Shown: positions 8,708 through 17,991 of the stretch, piece after piece
Numbering within the stretch: the stretch's first letter is position 1
Layout of the letters: every line of letters starts with the position of its first letter
Assembly: GCF_004114975.1 (NCBI RefSeq)
Contig: NZ_CP030051.1
Span: forward strand, 1,798,001 to 1,862,000
DNA length: 64,000 nt
Reading direction: 5' to 3'
From: Bradyrhizobium guangdongense
Lineage (GTDB): Bacteria > Pseudomonadota > Alphaproteobacteria > Rhizobiales > Xanthobacteraceae
The notes under the pieces: model-generated
Told to the model about the DNA's origin: nothing
The model's database searches: none
What the model saw: only the letters and a program-made list of their open reading frames with translations
Position numbers and translations under genes: made by a program

Positions 8708-11032
8708 ATGGACGATATGATCGGCTTCCCCGACCCCGGCCTCGATTTGTCCGATGGATTCAAGCCGCACACCTCGCATTGGGGCGTGTTTTCGGCACGC
8801 AACGGCAAGGCTGGGCTGGAGGTGAGGGCCTATGCGGGCGATCCCGATCCGAACGGCATCATCGACAATTTCCCGGGTGCCTTGCGCCATCAGGCGCGCA
8901 TCGCCCAGCCGGCCATCCGCCGTGGCTGGCTCGAGCGCGGGCCCGGTCCCGACAACCGGCGCGGCCGCGATGAATTCGTCTCCGTCAGCTGGGAGAAGGC
9001 GCTCGATCTGCTCGGCGACGAGCTGGCGCGCATCCGCGACACGCGGGGCCCCGGCGCCGTGTTCGGCGGCTCCTATGGCTGGGCCAGCGCGGGTCGCTTC
9101 CATCACGCGCAGAGCCAGGTGCACCGCTTCCTCAACATCGCGATGGGCGGCTATGTCCGCTCGGTGAATTCCTATTCCTCCGGCGCATCCTCGGTGCTGC
9201 TGCCGCAGATCATGGCGGGCTACGAGGACATCACCAAGCGCAACGTCACCTGGCAGCAGATCGCTGATGAGACCGAGATCGTGCTGGCGTTCGGCGGCAT
9301 GGCCTTGAAGAACTCGATGGTGGCCGGCGGCTCGATCAGCAAGCATGTCGAGCGTGGCGCGATGGCGGCGGCACGCCGGCGCGGCTGCGAATTCATCCTG
9401 ATGAGCCCGCTTCGCGAAGACCTGCCGGTCGAGGCCGGCGCGGAATGGATGACCTGCATCCCCGGCACCGATACCGCGTTGATGCTCGGCGTGGTCCACA
9501 CACTGGTCAGCGAGGGTCTGCACGATCAGGCCTTCCTCGATCGCTATACCGAGGGCTGGCCGGTGTTCTTGCGCTATCTCAGCGGAGAGAGCGACGGTCA
9601 GGCCAAGGACGCGACATGGGCGGCTGCGATCTGCGGTATCGAGGCCGATGCGATCCGCAACCTGGCGCGGCGCCTCGTCGGCAAGCGCGCGCTCATCACC
9701 GTCTCGCACTCACTGCAGCGCGCCGAGCACGGCGAGCAACCGGTGTGGATGGGCATGGTGCTCGCTGCGGTGCTGGGCCAGATCGGGCTTCCCGGCGGCG
9801 GCTACGCCTATTCGCTGGGCGCGATCGGCTATTACGGCCGCCGCGTCAACGACGTGCCGGGGCCGACGCTCGGGCAGGGGCGCAACGGCGTCAGGGATTT
9901 CATTCCGGTGGCGCGCATCGCCGACATGCTGCTCAATCCGGGCAGCACCTATCGCTACAATGGCGAGACGCGGACCTATCCGGACATCCGCCTGGTCTAC
10001 TGGGCCGGCGGCAATCCCTTCCATCACCACCAGGACATCAACCGCCTGCGCAAGGCGTTTTGGCAGGTCGACACGCTGGTCGTCCACGAACTCGCCTGGA
10101 CCGCAACCGCGCGCCATGCCGACATCGTGCTGCCCTCGACCATGACGCTCGAACGGGACGACATCGGCTATTCCAGCAACGATCCGCTGATGGTCGCGAT
10201 GCACCGCATCGCCGAGCCGTTCGGGCTTGCACGCGACGACTACGAGATCTTTGCCGACCTCGCCGATCGCCTCGGCGCTCGCGAGCCGTTCACCGAGGGG
10301 CGCACCTCGCGGCAATGGCTGGAGCATCTCTACGAGCCGACCCGCGCCTCGCTCGCCAAGCGCGGCCTTGAAGCTCCGAGTTTCGAGGAGTTCTGGCGGC
10401 GCGGCAGCCTGGTCGTGCCGCAGCAGGCCGACGATGGCGGCCGCTTGCGCAGCTTCCGTGAGGATCCGGTTGCGCATCCGCTGCCGACGCCGAGCGGGCG
10501 CATCGAGATCTACTCCGCGAAGATCGCCGGACATGGCGATGCGGATTGTCCTGGCCATCCGGTCTGGCTCGAAAAGAGCGATGTGCCCAAGCCTGCTGCG
10601 CCGTGCTTCCTCGTCGCCAATCAGCCGGTGACGCGGCTGCACAGCCAGCTCGACTTCGGTGGGCATTCGCTTGGCGCCAAGCATCGCGGCCGCGAGGTCG
10701 CGCGCATGAATCCGCGCGATGCGAACGCACGCAGCATCGTCGATGGCGACATCATCCGCCTGTTCAACGAGCGCGGCGCGTGCCTCGCCGCCGTTCACGT
10801 CACCGACGACATTGCGCCCGGTGTCGTGCAGCTGCCGACCGGTGCCTGGTACGATCCGATGGATCCTGAAGACGACGCCCCGCTCTGCGTCCACGGCAAT
10901 CCGAACGTGCTGACGCGCGACATCGGCACCTCGTCTTTTGCGCAAGGCTGTACCGGCCAGCTCACGACGGTGGAGGTTGAGAAGTTCACCGGCAATCTGC
11001 CGCCGATCCGGGCGTTCGATCCGGTAGCCTAA
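8708..11032 (+). CDS. Molybdopterin guanine dinucleotide S-/N-oxide reductase (BisC/TorA-like)
   Basis: 774-residue molybdoenzyme of the DMSO reductase family. It matches the biotin/methionine sulfoxide reductase (BisC) and TMAO reductase subgroup. HWGVFSARNGKAGLEV begins the protein without a 4Fe-4S cysteine cluster. FGGSYGWASAGRFHHAQSQ carries the active-site Trp region, and NSYSSGAS supplies the probable Mo-ligand serine (about Ser157). ARHADIVLPSTMTLERDDIG and the C-terminal MGD-binding domain with GNPNVLTRDIGTSSFAQG follow. No Tat or Sec signal is visible, so it is probably cytoplasmic like BisC. GAGGG lies 8 nt before the ATG. It appears monocistronic. Likely role: reduction of sulfoxides or N-oxides; the exact substrate is unknown. 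Confidence 0.9.
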   Translation: MDDMIGFPDPGLDLSDGFKPHTSHWGVFSARNGKAGLEVRAYAGDPDPNGIIDNFPGALRHQARIAQPAIRRGWLERGPGPDNRRGRDEFVSVSWEKALDLLGDELARIRDTRGPGAVFGGSYGWASAGRFHHAQSQVHRFLNIAMGGYVRSVNSYSSGASSVLLPQIMAGYEDITKRNVTWQQIADETEIVLAFGGMALKNSMVAGGSISKHVERGAMAAARRRGCEFILMSPLREDLPVEAGAEWMTCIPGTDTALMLGVVHTLVSEGLHDQAFLDRYTEGWPVFLRYLSGESDGQAKDATWAAAICGIEADAIRNLARRLVGKRALITVSHSLQRAEHGEQPVWMGMVLAAVLGQIGLPGGGYAYSLGAIGYYGRRVNDVPGPTLGQGRNGVRDFIPVARIADMLLNPGSTYRYNGETRTYPDIRLVYWAGGNPFHHHQDINRLRKAFWQVDTLVVHELAWTATARHADIVLPSTMTLERDDIGYSSNDPLMVAMHRIAEPFGLARDDYEIFADLADRLGAREPFTEGRTSRQWLEHLYEPTRASLAKRGLEAPSFEEFWRRGSLVVPQQADDGGRLRSFREDPVAHPLPTPSGRIEIYSAKIAGHGDADCPGHPVWLEKSDVPKPAAPCFLVANQPVTRLHSQLDFGGHSLGAKHRGREVARMNPRDANARSIVDGDIIRLFNERGACLAAVHVTDDIAPGVVQLPTGAWYDPMDPEDDAPLCVHGNPNVLTRDIGTSSFAQGCTGQLTTVEVEKFTGNLPPIRAFDPVA

Positions 11033-11051
11033 CCGCCGTTGAAAAATGAAA

Positions 11052-11091
11052 CTGGACCGCCGCCTGACGGCAGGGTCAGGTGGCGGCCCAG
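11052..11091. terminator. Hairpin after the molybdoenzyme gene, possible terminator
   Basis: Arms of 17 nt (11052-11068 and 11075-11091) pair at 15 of 17 positions around the loop GGCAGG. It starts 20 nt after the stop codon at 11032. It lacks a T-run, so intrinsic termination is uncertain. Confidence 0.45.
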
Positions 11092-11246
11092 TGCGAACTC
11101 AGCGAACTTGGGGAAGTTGTAAGGCCGCGCGCAGACGCTAGCCCGGCCGCCGCGGGCATATCAAGTTTCGCTGTGTTGCAACGGCCAGAGATTGATTGCA
11201 GCCGCCTCCAAACCGCCACAGATGGCCTCCGGATATTTCGAATGGA

Positions 11247-11822
11247 TCAGCTTTCGCTGGCGATTGTTACCGCCGTTTCCGCCGCATCCTCCAGGATCTC
11301 GTCGGACAATTCCCTGTCGTTGACCGCGCGCGCCAGTTGCAGGGCGCCGACCATGGTCGAATAGATCGCGATCGCCTTGCGCCGACGCTCTTTGGCCGAG
11401 CCCTGCCTGATCTGCTCGGCCATCAGCGAGATGATGTCAGCGACCTTGCCGGTGAAAGCATCGCGCGTGGCCTTGGGATGTCGCGCGATCTCGGCCACCA
11501 GGGCAGCGGTCGGGCAGCCGGTGCCGGCGCGGTCGCGGTGTCGCGTCGAAAGGTAGTCGCGGATCGTGGTTTCGAGCGCGATGCCGTTTTCCAGATTGGC
11601 CTTGTGCCGCTCCTCGCGTCTTGTGAGTGCGTCATTGAGCACCTCCCGCACCAGCTCCTCCTTGGAGGCGAAGTGCGTGTAGAAGGCGCCATTGGTGAGG
11701 CCGGCCTCCGACATGATGCCGGCGAGGCCGACCGCGGCAATTCCGCTCTTGCGGAACCGGGTGGAGGCAACATCGAGGATGTGCCGGCGGGTGTCGTCCT
11801 TGTGTCCTTTGTCGTAGCGCAT
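11247..11822 (-). CDS. TetR-family transcriptional repressor
   Basis: 191-residue regulator. The N-terminal TetR helix-turn-helix is clear: DDTRRHILDVASTRFRKSG, then GLAGIMSEAGLTNGAFYTHF and ASKEELV (about residues 8-60). The C-terminal ligand domain contains GTGCPTAALVAEIARHP, typical of the YcdC/AcrR-like subgroup that controls efflux or redox genes. It is transcribed divergently from the MATE transporter gene across an intergenic region with an obvious double palindrome (11885-11928), so repression of both the pump and itself is expected. The effector is unknown. Confidence 0.92.
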   Translation of the reverse strand: MRYDKGHKDDTRRHILDVASTRFRKSGIAAVGLAGIMSEAGLTNGAFYTHFASKEELVREVLNDALTRREERHKANLENGIALETTIRDYLSTRHRDRAGTGCPTAALVAEIARHPKATRDAFTGKVADIISLMAEQIRQGSAKERRRKAIAIYSTMVGALQLARAVNDRELSDEILEDAAETAVTIASES

Positions 11823-11884
11823 GGGACCTCGCTCGCTCCTGATGTCGGCCTCGACGGGCGGCCACGGGATCGTGAGCGATCGGC

Positions 11885-11928
11885 TATTGCATTACGGTCA
11901 TAATATTGCATTATAGCCGTAATGCAAT
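11885..11928. promoter_or_regulatory. Double TetR operator between tetR-type and MATE genes
   Basis: Outer arms ATTGCATTACGG (11886-11897) and CCGTAATGCAAT (11917-11928) are perfect inverted copies. Inside them TATTGCATTA is repeated directly at 11885 and 11904, a 19-bp period, creating two overlapping dyads of the form ATTA-N6-TAAT. This fits cooperative binding of two TetR dimers. The site lies 63 bp upstream of the TetR ATG and 46 bp upstream of the chosen MATE start. Confidence 0.85.
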
Positions 11929-11974
11929 GGCTGCGACCGTCTGCGGCCCGGAAAAAGACAACAGGACCGCAGGA

Positions 11975-13402
11975 ATGTCTGTCGAGGATGCCATCGCCCC
12001 GCCCATGTCCGTCGTGGAGGCGGCCGCGCCTCGACCCGCGGCGACATCCGCTGACCAGCGCCGCGCTGCGCTGTTGACCGCTCCGATCCTGTCGACGCTG
12101 TTCAAGCTCGCGGCGCCGACCGTGACCGTCCTGGTGGCGCAGACCGCGGTGAACATTGCGGAGGCCTACTATGTCGGTTTTCTCGGCACCGATGCGCTGG
12201 CCGGCGCGGCACTGGTGTTCCCGATCTTCATGCTGATGACGATGATGTCGAACGGCGGGTTCGGCTCCGGCGTCGCCTCGTCGGTAGCGCGTGCGGTCGG
12301 CGCCGGCCGCCGGGGCGATGCCGACGCGGCGCTGTTCCATGCGATTATGCTTGCGATCATTGCGGGTGCGGTTTTCACGCTGGGAGTGCACTTTGCCGGC
12401 CCGGCGCTGTTCCGTGTCCTTGGCGGGCGGGGCGGCGCGCTCGAAGCCGCCGTCAGCTATTCCAGCTACCTGTTCGCAGGCGCGATCCCTGTGTGGGTCG
12501 TCAACCTCCAGGCGGCCGCGCTGCGCGGCTCCGGGAACGTCAAAGTGCCGGCGCTTGTGACCTTGATCGGCGCAATCGTGACCATTCCGGTCTCGCCGCT
12601 GCTGATCTTCGGCTTCGGGCCGGTCCCGAGCCTCGGCATCGCCGGGGCCGGTCTTGCTTTCGGGCTCTATTACGGCGCGGCAATGCTATTCCTGCTGCGC
12701 TACATGTCCTCCGGTGCGTCCGGCCTGCGGCTGCACATCGTGCCGCTCCGTGCGAAGATCTTCGGCGATATGCTGAAGGTCGGCATCCCCACCGCTTTCA
12801 ACGCCGTGTTGACCAATCTCACCGTGATCCTCGTCACCGGCGCGGTCGGCCTGTTCGGCACCTCGGCGCTCGCCGGTTACGGCATCGCCTCGCGGCTCGA
12901 CTACATCATGATCCCGCTGCTGTTCGGCATCAGCACGGCGACGCTGACCATGGTCGGCGTCAACATGGGCGCCGGGCAGACCGCGCGGGCGCAAAGGATC
13001 GGCTGGGTCAGCGGCGCCGCCGGCCTGATCATGACCGGCTTCATCGGATTGCTGGTCGCGATCTTTCCGACGGCCTGGCTGCATCTTTTCAGCCGCGACG
13101 CTGACGTCGTGAGCGAGGGGGTGACCTACTTGCGCATCGTCGCGCCGGCCTATGCGGCGCTGGGGTTCGGCTTCGTCACCTCCTTCGCAGCGCAGGGCAC
13201 GGGCCGGGCGATGGGCCCGCTGATGTCCGCGGTCGCGCGCATCCTGATCGCGGCCGGCGGCGGCTGGATTGCGGTGGCTTATTTCGGCGCGGGCATGACC
13301 GGGCTCGCCAGCCTGATCACCGCGTCACTCGCCGCCTATGCGATGATCTGCGTGCTGATCATGCTGTCACCGTCGACCTGGGGTGCCGAGCGGCGTGCCT
13401 AG
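11975..13402 (+). CDS. MATE-family efflux transporter
   Basis: 475-residue multidrug and toxin extrusion (NorM/DinF-like) inner-membrane antiporter. Twelve hydrophobic segments are spread over two homologous halves. MATE features include ILSTLFKLAAPTVTVLVAQT near residue 40, GNVKVPALVTLIGAIV, and a second-half GIASRLDYIMIPLLFGIS. I placed the start at ATG 11975, with ACAGGA upstream; ATGs at 11906 or 11927 would fall inside the operator. It is divergent from the TetR gene and presumably induced by the pump's own substrates. Coupling ion and substrates are not determinable. Confidence 0.9.
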   Translation: MSVEDAIAPPMSVVEAAAPRPAATSADQRRAALLTAPILSTLFKLAAPTVTVLVAQTAVNIAEAYYVGFLGTDALAGAALVFPIFMLMTMMSNGGFGSGVASSVARAVGAGRRGDADAALFHAIMLAIIAGAVFTLGVHFAGPALFRVLGGRGGALEAAVSYSSYLFAGAIPVWVVNLQAAALRGSGNVKVPALVTLIGAIVTIPVSPLLIFGFGPVPSLGIAGAGLAFGLYYGAAMLFLLRYMSSGASGLRLHIVPLRAKIFGDMLKVGIPTAFNAVLTNLTVILVTGAVGLFGTSALAGYGIASRLDYIMIPLLFGISTATLTMVGVNMGAGQTARAQRIGWVSGAAGLIMTGFIGLLVAIFPTAWLHLFSRDADVVSEGVTYLRIVAPAYAALGFGFVTSFAAQGTGRAMGPLMSAVARILIAAGGGWIAVAYFGAGMTGLASLITASLAAYAMICVLIMLSPSTWGAERRA

Positions 13403-13577
13403 GTAGGGCTTGCACGCGGCGGTCACGGCCCCAATCTGCCCTCGTTTCCTGTTTGGCGGTGAATGGAGAAGCGTCGCCCGCCGCGGGCGGTCAATATGGA
13501 TTTTCATTTCATTGATTTCGCCCGGCGGAGAAGCGAATACGGTCCCTGTTACCATTGCTGAGTTATGGAGACCCTCG

Positions 13578-14360
13578 ATGTCATTTCGTCCCGCCTTGAT
13601 CCTCGTAACCGTGCTCGCCGCATGGTCGGCAGCAAGCTCCGCCGAGACCATCAAGATCGGCGTGACGCCAGGCCCGCACGCCCAGATCTTCGAGGCGGTG
13701 AAGCCGGTCGCAGCCAAGCAGGGCCTCGACATCCAGCTGATCGAGTTCTCCGATTATGTCGTGCCGAATGCCGCACTCGATGCCGGTGATATCCAGGCCA
13801 ATTCGTTTCAGAACCAGCCCTATCTCGACAACCAGAAGGCGGATCGCGGCTACAAGATCGAGTCGGCTGGCCTCACCGTGAATTTTCCGATCGGCGTTTA
13901 TTCGAAAAAGCACAAGAGCTGGGCTGACGTCCCGGATGGCGGCAAGATCTCGATCCCCAACGATCCCACCAATGGCGGTCGCGTGCTGCTGCTCTTGCGC
14001 GACAAGGGCGTGATCAAGCTGAAGGACGGTGTCGGCTTCAAGCCGAGCGTGCTCGACATCACCGAGAACCCGAAGAAGCTGAAATTCGTCGAGGTCGATG
14101 CGGCGCAGGCGCCGCGCTCGCTCGACGACGTCGACGCCGCCGCGATCAACACCAATTATGCGACCCAGGCCGGCCTCGATCCGGTCAAGGATCCGATCCT
14201 GCGTGAGGACCCCAAGGGTCCCTACGTCAATCTGATCGCAGTGCGCAGCGCCGACAAGGACAAGCCCTGGGTCAAGATCCTGGTCGACAGCTATCACACG
14301 CCCGAGGTGAAGGAGTTCATCCTCACCAAGTTCAAGGGCGCGGTGTTGCCGAGCTGGTAG
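13578..14360 (+). CDS. MetQ/NlpA-family ABC substrate-binding protein
   Basis: 260-residue periplasmic binding protein of the NlpA (D-methionine) family. The signal peptide MSFRPALILVTVLAAWSAASSA ends at a normal AXA site with no lipobox cysteine, unlike classical MetQ lipoproteins. Family motifs are IKIGVTPGPHAQIFE, DANSFQNQPYLDNQ-like (here DIQANSFQNQPYLDNQ), SIPNDPTNGGRVLLLL and AAINTNYATQAGLDP. The ATG at 13578 has GGAG at 13567-13570, about 7 nt upstream. No MetN/MetI genes adjoin it. It precedes the FMN monooxygenase cluster by 130 bp, which suggests it serves sulfur-compound uptake; this is inference. Confidence 0.88.
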   Translation: MSFRPALILVTVLAAWSAASSAETIKIGVTPGPHAQIFEAVKPVAAKQGLDIQLIEFSDYVVPNAALDAGDIQANSFQNQPYLDNQKADRGYKIESAGLTVNFPIGVYSKKHKSWADVPDGGKISIPNDPTNGGRVLLLLRDKGVIKLKDGVGFKPSVLDITENPKKLKFVEVDAAQAPRSLDDVDAAAINTNYATQAGLDPVKDPILREDPKGPYVNLIAVRSADKDKPWVKILVDSYHTPEVKEFILTKFKGAVLPSW

Positions 14361-14490
14361 GCAAGCTGCCTAATCAAAGTCCTGCGCTGGAGGCCGATCC
14401 CGGCCGGCAGCCTTGCGCATTGCCCGCTTGTCTCGGGCCGCGGCAACCGACATCATCGGGCCGTGGCCATCCTCGCCCGACAGGGGTCGT

Positions 14491-15525
14491 ATGAAACGCT
14501 TTGCCAACCTGAAACGCCTGGGATTCTTCACACGCCTGCTGGACGAGGCGCCGCCGGCGGAGCGCTACCGCTTCGCGGCCGAGCAGATCGTGCGTGCCGA
14601 GAAGGCGGGTCTCGATTCCGCGTGGATCGCGCAGCACCATTTTCACGAGCGCGAGGGCGGGCTGCCGTCGCCCTTCACCTTCCTCGGCTACGTCGCCGCT
14701 CAGACCTCGCGGATTCGCTTAGGGACGGGGATCGTCACCCTGCCGCTGGAGAGCGCGGTGCGGGTGGCGGAGGACGCCGCGGTGCTCGACCTGCTCTGCA
14801 ATGGCCGGTTCGAGCTCGGCGTCGGCACCGGGGGGAACCCGTCCGCCTTCGCCGCCTTCGGCCTCGACGGCGCCCAGCGCAACGAGATATTTGCCCGCAA
14901 TCTCGACGTCGTGCGCAAGGCGCTGACCGGCAAGCCGCTCGAGGGCGGCGACACGCTCTATCCGCAGCGGCCGCAACTGGACAAGCGCATCTGGCAGGCG
15001 ACGTTCTCGGTGGCGGGCGGCGCGCGCGCCGGCAAGGCAGGCGACGGCCTGCTGCTGTCGCGCACCCAGCCGCGGGCCAAGGAGGCGCCAAACGCCACGC
15101 TTGCCGAGATCCAGAACCCGATCATCGATGCCTATCTCGCCGCGCTGCCACCAGGCGCCGAACCACGGATCATGGCATCGCGCAGTGTCTTCGTCGCCGA
15201 CGATCATCGCGAGGCATTGCGGCTTGCGGATATTGGGCTGCGGCGCGCGCTGCCGCAGTTCATGAAGGGCGGTCACCTTCCTCCGGGCGAGACGCTGGAG
15301 GAGATGATCACAGCGTTCGACACGCATGTCGGCGGCACTGATGAGGTGATCGCTTCGCTGCGCACGGATGCGACCCTGGAGCGGGTGACGGATCTCGTGT
15401 TCCAGGTCCATTCGGTCGATGCACCCCATCCTTACGTCCTGCGCTCGATCGAGCTGGTCGCCGACAAGGTCGCGCCGGCGCTGGGCTGGAGCCGGACTGC
15501 GTCGGACGTGGCTCTGGCGGGCTAG
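14491..15525 (+). CDS. Luciferase-like (LLM) FMN-dependent monooxygenase
   Basis: 344-residue flavin-dependent oxidoreductase with the bacterial luciferase fold. Visible motifs: GLDSAWIAQHHFHEREGGLPSP, TSRIRLGTGIVTLPLESAVRVAEDAAVLD as successive strands, and RFELGVGTGGNPSAF, the FMN phosphate region. It resembles the putative FMN-dependent monooxygenase family named after KPN_01858. That family usually sits with a CMD-domain protein, an alkylhydroperoxidase-like protein and an ABC importer, which is the arrangement here. ATG 14491 has AGGGG just upstream. The substrate is unknown; organosulfur or other small molecules brought in by the linked importer are candidates. Confidence 0.88.
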   Translation: MKRFANLKRLGFFTRLLDEAPPAERYRFAAEQIVRAEKAGLDSAWIAQHHFHEREGGLPSPFTFLGYVAAQTSRIRLGTGIVTLPLESAVRVAEDAAVLDLLCNGRFELGVGTGGNPSAFAAFGLDGAQRNEIFARNLDVVRKALTGKPLEGGDTLYPQRPQLDKRIWQATFSVAGGARAGKAGDGLLLSRTQPRAKEAPNATLAEIQNPIIDAYLAALPPGAEPRIMASRSVFVADDHREALRLADIGLRRALPQFMKGGHLPPGETLEEMITAFDTHVGGTDEVIASLRTDATLERVTDLVFQVHSVDAPHPYVLRSIELVADKVAPALGWSRTASDVALAG

Positions 15526-15555
15526 TCAGAGTTTACGGAATTGCACGAGGTTTGA

Positions 15556-16158
15556 ATGATGGCGCCGACTGATATCATCGACACGCTCGCCGGAATCGAA
15601 CCGGGATCGGCGCTGGACGCCATTCGCGCCAAGCGTCTGCAGGCGCGCGAGAACGCGCAGAAGAGCTATCTCGCCTTGTTCGAGCCGATCGACGCTGGCG
15701 AATTCTCGCTGCTCGAACGTGCGGCGGTCGCGGCTTTCGTGACCGGACTGCATGGCGAGTCCCCGGTTGCCACCTTCTATCGCGACAAGCTTGCGGCGAG
15801 CGCCGGTGGTGCGGTTCTGCTTGAAACGATCGATGCGGAGATCGCGCGCGGCAAGACTTCCGGTCCGTATGGCTCGTTTCCGGCCGGTCCGCTGTCGGTC
15901 GAGAACACGGCAGGCCTGATTTACCGCGTGAGCGCGGCAAGCAAGCCCGTGCTCGGCGCCAGGCTCGTCGCAGCGTTCGAGCATGCGCACCTCCTGGTGT
16001 TCCGGCCGCGCGATGCGGCGTCCAGCGACATGAAGGCGCTGCTTGCCGCCGGCTGGTCTCCCACGGGCATCGTCACGTTCTCACAGCTCGTCGCGTTCCT
16101 TTCGTTCCAGGTCCGGGTTGTCTGCGGCCTGCGCACGCTCGCCACCGTGAACGCATAA
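15556..16158 (+). CDS. CMD-domain protein (Avi_7170-like)
   Basis: 200-residue protein of the carboxymuconolactone decarboxylase-like superfamily. The all-helical sequence starts TDIIDTLAGIEPGSALDAIRAKR. It has LLERAAVAAFVTGLHGESPVATFYRDKL and ends WSPTGIVTFSQLVAFLSFQVRVVCGLRTL. It lacks the AhpD Cys-x2-Cys pair that its downstream neighbour has, so it is probably a non-catalytic or differently acting partner. GAGG sits upstream of the ATG. The 30-bp gap from the monooxygenase and 14-bp gap to the next gene indicate one operon. Function unknown; family recognised from context and length. Confidence 0.8.
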   Translation: MMAPTDIIDTLAGIEPGSALDAIRAKRLQARENAQKSYLALFEPIDAGEFSLLERAAVAAFVTGLHGESPVATFYRDKLAASAGGAVLLETIDAEIARGKTSGPYGSFPAGPLSVENTAGLIYRVSAASKPVLGARLVAAFEHAHLLVFRPRDAASSDMKALLAAGWSPTGIVTFSQLVAFLSFQVRVVCGLRTLATVNA

Positions 16159-16172
16159 GAGGAGGCTGGCAC

Positions 16173-16751
16173 ATGAGCGCCGCTGTCAATCCGCCCGTCG
16201 TCTTCACCCAGGATGAGCTCGGCTGGGTCTCCTGGATCGAACCGCTGCCGGAGGCCGAACTGACCGAGCGGCACTTCGCCGGCCTTGTCGATCGCGCCCG
16301 CGCCAAATCGGAATATTTCCGCCTGCTGGTGCGCGATCCCGAGGTGCTGGAAGCCCGTACCAAGACCGACAAGGACATCTTCTACAATGTCGCCGACGGC
16401 CTGCCGCGCGCCGAGCGCGAGCTGGCTGCCGCTGCGACGTCGCGCTACAATGGCTGTATCTATTGCGCCTCGGTTCATGCGCGCTTTGCTAGCACCTATT
16501 CCAAGCGCCGCGATGACGTGCAGAAGCTGCTCGATGAGGGCGTCAATGCCGATCTGGGCGAACGCTGGAATGCCGTGGTCAAAGCCTCGGTGGCGCTGGC
16601 CTCGACGCCGATCGCGTTCGGCCCTGATAACATCGAGGAGCTGCGGAAAGCAGGCCTCGACGATGCCGAGATCGTCGACGTCATCAACGGCGCCTCGTTC
16701 TTCAACTGGGCGAATCGGCTGATGCTGTCGCTGGGCGAGCCCTCGAAATAG
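16173..16751 (+). CDS. Alkylhydroperoxidase (AhpD)-like protein (Avi_7169-like)
   Basis: 192-residue AhpD/CMD-fold protein. The catalytic motif is present: NGCIYCASVHA with Cys95, Cys98 and His102, the redox pair and proton relay of AhpD. The rest includes EVLEARTKTDKDIFYN and DGLPRAERELAAAATSRY preceding the motif. A strong GAGGAGG is placed before the ATG. It is cotranscribed with the FMN monooxygenase and CMD protein. A peroxidase or thiol-disulfide role protecting or assisting the monooxygenase is a reasonable inference; no substrate is evident. Confidence 0.85.
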   Translation: MSAAVNPPVVFTQDELGWVSWIEPLPEAELTERHFAGLVDRARAKSEYFRLLVRDPEVLEARTKTDKDIFYNVADGLPRAERELAAAATSRYNGCIYCASVHARFASTYSKRRDDVQKLLDEGVNADLGERWNAVVKASVALASTPIAFGPDNIEELRKAGLDDAEIVDVINGASFFNWANRLMLSLGEPSK

Positions 16752-16783
16752 TCTTTTCAACATCTGACTGGATGGAGCCGTAC

Positions 16784-17938
16784 ATGAGCAACATCAATCG
16801 TCGAACTCTGATCAAGGGCTCACTCGCCGCTGCAGTGGCGGGGACGTCGCTCTCGCGCGCCGCTTATGCCGACACCGATCCGATCCTGCTCGGCGTCAGC
16901 GGTCCGCTCACGGGGCCCAACGCGCAATACGGCACGCAATGGAAGCAAGGCTTCGATCTCGCCCTCGACGAGATCATGGCCGCCGGCGGCATCAACGGCC
17001 GCAAGCTCGCCTACACCTTCGAGGACAGCCAGAGCGACCCGCGCCAGTCGGTGACGATCGCCCAGAAGTTCGTGTCCGATCCTCGGATCGTGCTGGAGCT
17101 TGGCGATTTCTCCAGTCCCGCCTCGATGGCGGCTTCGCCGATCTATCAGCGCGGCGGACTCGTGCAGTTCGGCTTCACCAATTCGCACCCTGATTTCACC
17201 AAGGGCGGCGATTTCATGTGGAGCACCTCGGTCAGCCAGGCCGACGAGCAGCCGCTGCTCGCGCGATATGCGGTCAAGGGCCTCGGCCTCAAGCGGCTCG
17301 CGGTGCTGCACCTCAACACCGATTGGGGCCGCACCAGCCGCGACTATTTCAACAACGCGGCCAAGGAATATGGCGCCGAGATCGTCATCACCGAAGGCTA
17401 CATCGCCGAGGAGCGCGACTTCCGCTCCACGCTGGTCCGCGTGCGTGACGCCAATCCTGATGGCCTCGTCCTGATCTCCTATTATTCTGACGGTGCGTTG
17501 ATCGCGCGCCAGGCGCGTCAGATCGGGCTGAAGCAGGTGATCTGTGCCGCGAGCTCGGTCTATTCGCCGAAATTTCTCGAGCTCGGCGGAGATGCCGTCG
17601 AGGACGTTCATGTCGGCACGCGCTATTTCCCGGAAGATCCGCGGCCCGAGGTGCAGAAATTCATCGCCGGCTTCAAGAAGAAGTACAACGGGCAGGAGCC
17701 CGACGCGTTCAACGCATATTCCTATGATGCAATGAACATGGCCGCCGCCCTCGTGAGAATCGGCGGCACCGACCGTCGCGCCATCCGCGACGCCTTCGCC
17801 AAGGTCAAGGACGTGCCCAGCGTGATCTTCGGCACCGCGACCTTCGACGTCGCGACCCGCCGCGTCAAGGGCGCGATGAATGCCGAGCTCGTCGTGCGCA
17901 AGGGCCAGTTCGCGCTTTGGGACGGCAAGCCGACCTGA
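16784..17938 (+). CDS. LIV-type ABC substrate-binding protein with Tat-like signal
   Basis: 384-residue periplasmic binding protein of the branched-chain amino acid/amide family. The N-terminus NRRTLIKGSLAAAVAG carries a twin-arginine-like motif and ends near AYA-D. It then shows PILLGVSGPLTGPNAQYG, GGINGRKLAYTFEDSQSDPRQS, ELGDFSSPASMAASPIYQRGG and LHLNTDWGRTSRDYF as separate blocks typical of the family. ATG 16784 has GGAG upstream. It lies between the AhpD-like gene and the LivHM fusion, which makes it the binding component of that importer. Confidence 0.92.
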   Translation: MSNINRRTLIKGSLAAAVAGTSLSRAAYADTDPILLGVSGPLTGPNAQYGTQWKQGFDLALDEIMAAGGINGRKLAYTFEDSQSDPRQSVTIAQKFVSDPRIVLELGDFSSPASMAASPIYQRGGLVQFGFTNSHPDFTKGGDFMWSTSVSQADEQPLLARYAVKGLGLKRLAVLHLNTDWGRTSRDYFNNAAKEYGAEIVITEGYIAEERDFRSTLVRVRDANPDGLVLISYYSDGALIARQARQIGLKQVICAASSVYSPKFLELGGDAVEDVHVGTRYFPEDPRPEVQKFIAGFKKKYNGQEPDAFNAYSYDAMNMAAALVRIGGTDRRAIRDAFAKVKDVPSVIFGTATFDVATRRVKGAMNAELVVRKGQFALWDGKPT

Positions 17939-17943
17939 ATGAT

Positions 17944-17968
17944 GGCCGGAGCACTCGCCACCGGCCTT
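17944..17968 (+). terminator. Weak hairpin between binding protein and permease genes
   Basis: GGCCGG (17944-17949) pairs with CCGGCC (17961-17966), followed by TT. It lies directly after the binding-protein stop, where a partial terminator would raise binding-protein output relative to membrane subunits. Short stem and short T-run, so low confidence. Confidence 0.35.
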
Positions 17969-17991
17969 TCTCCCTCCATTAGGAACCCTGC

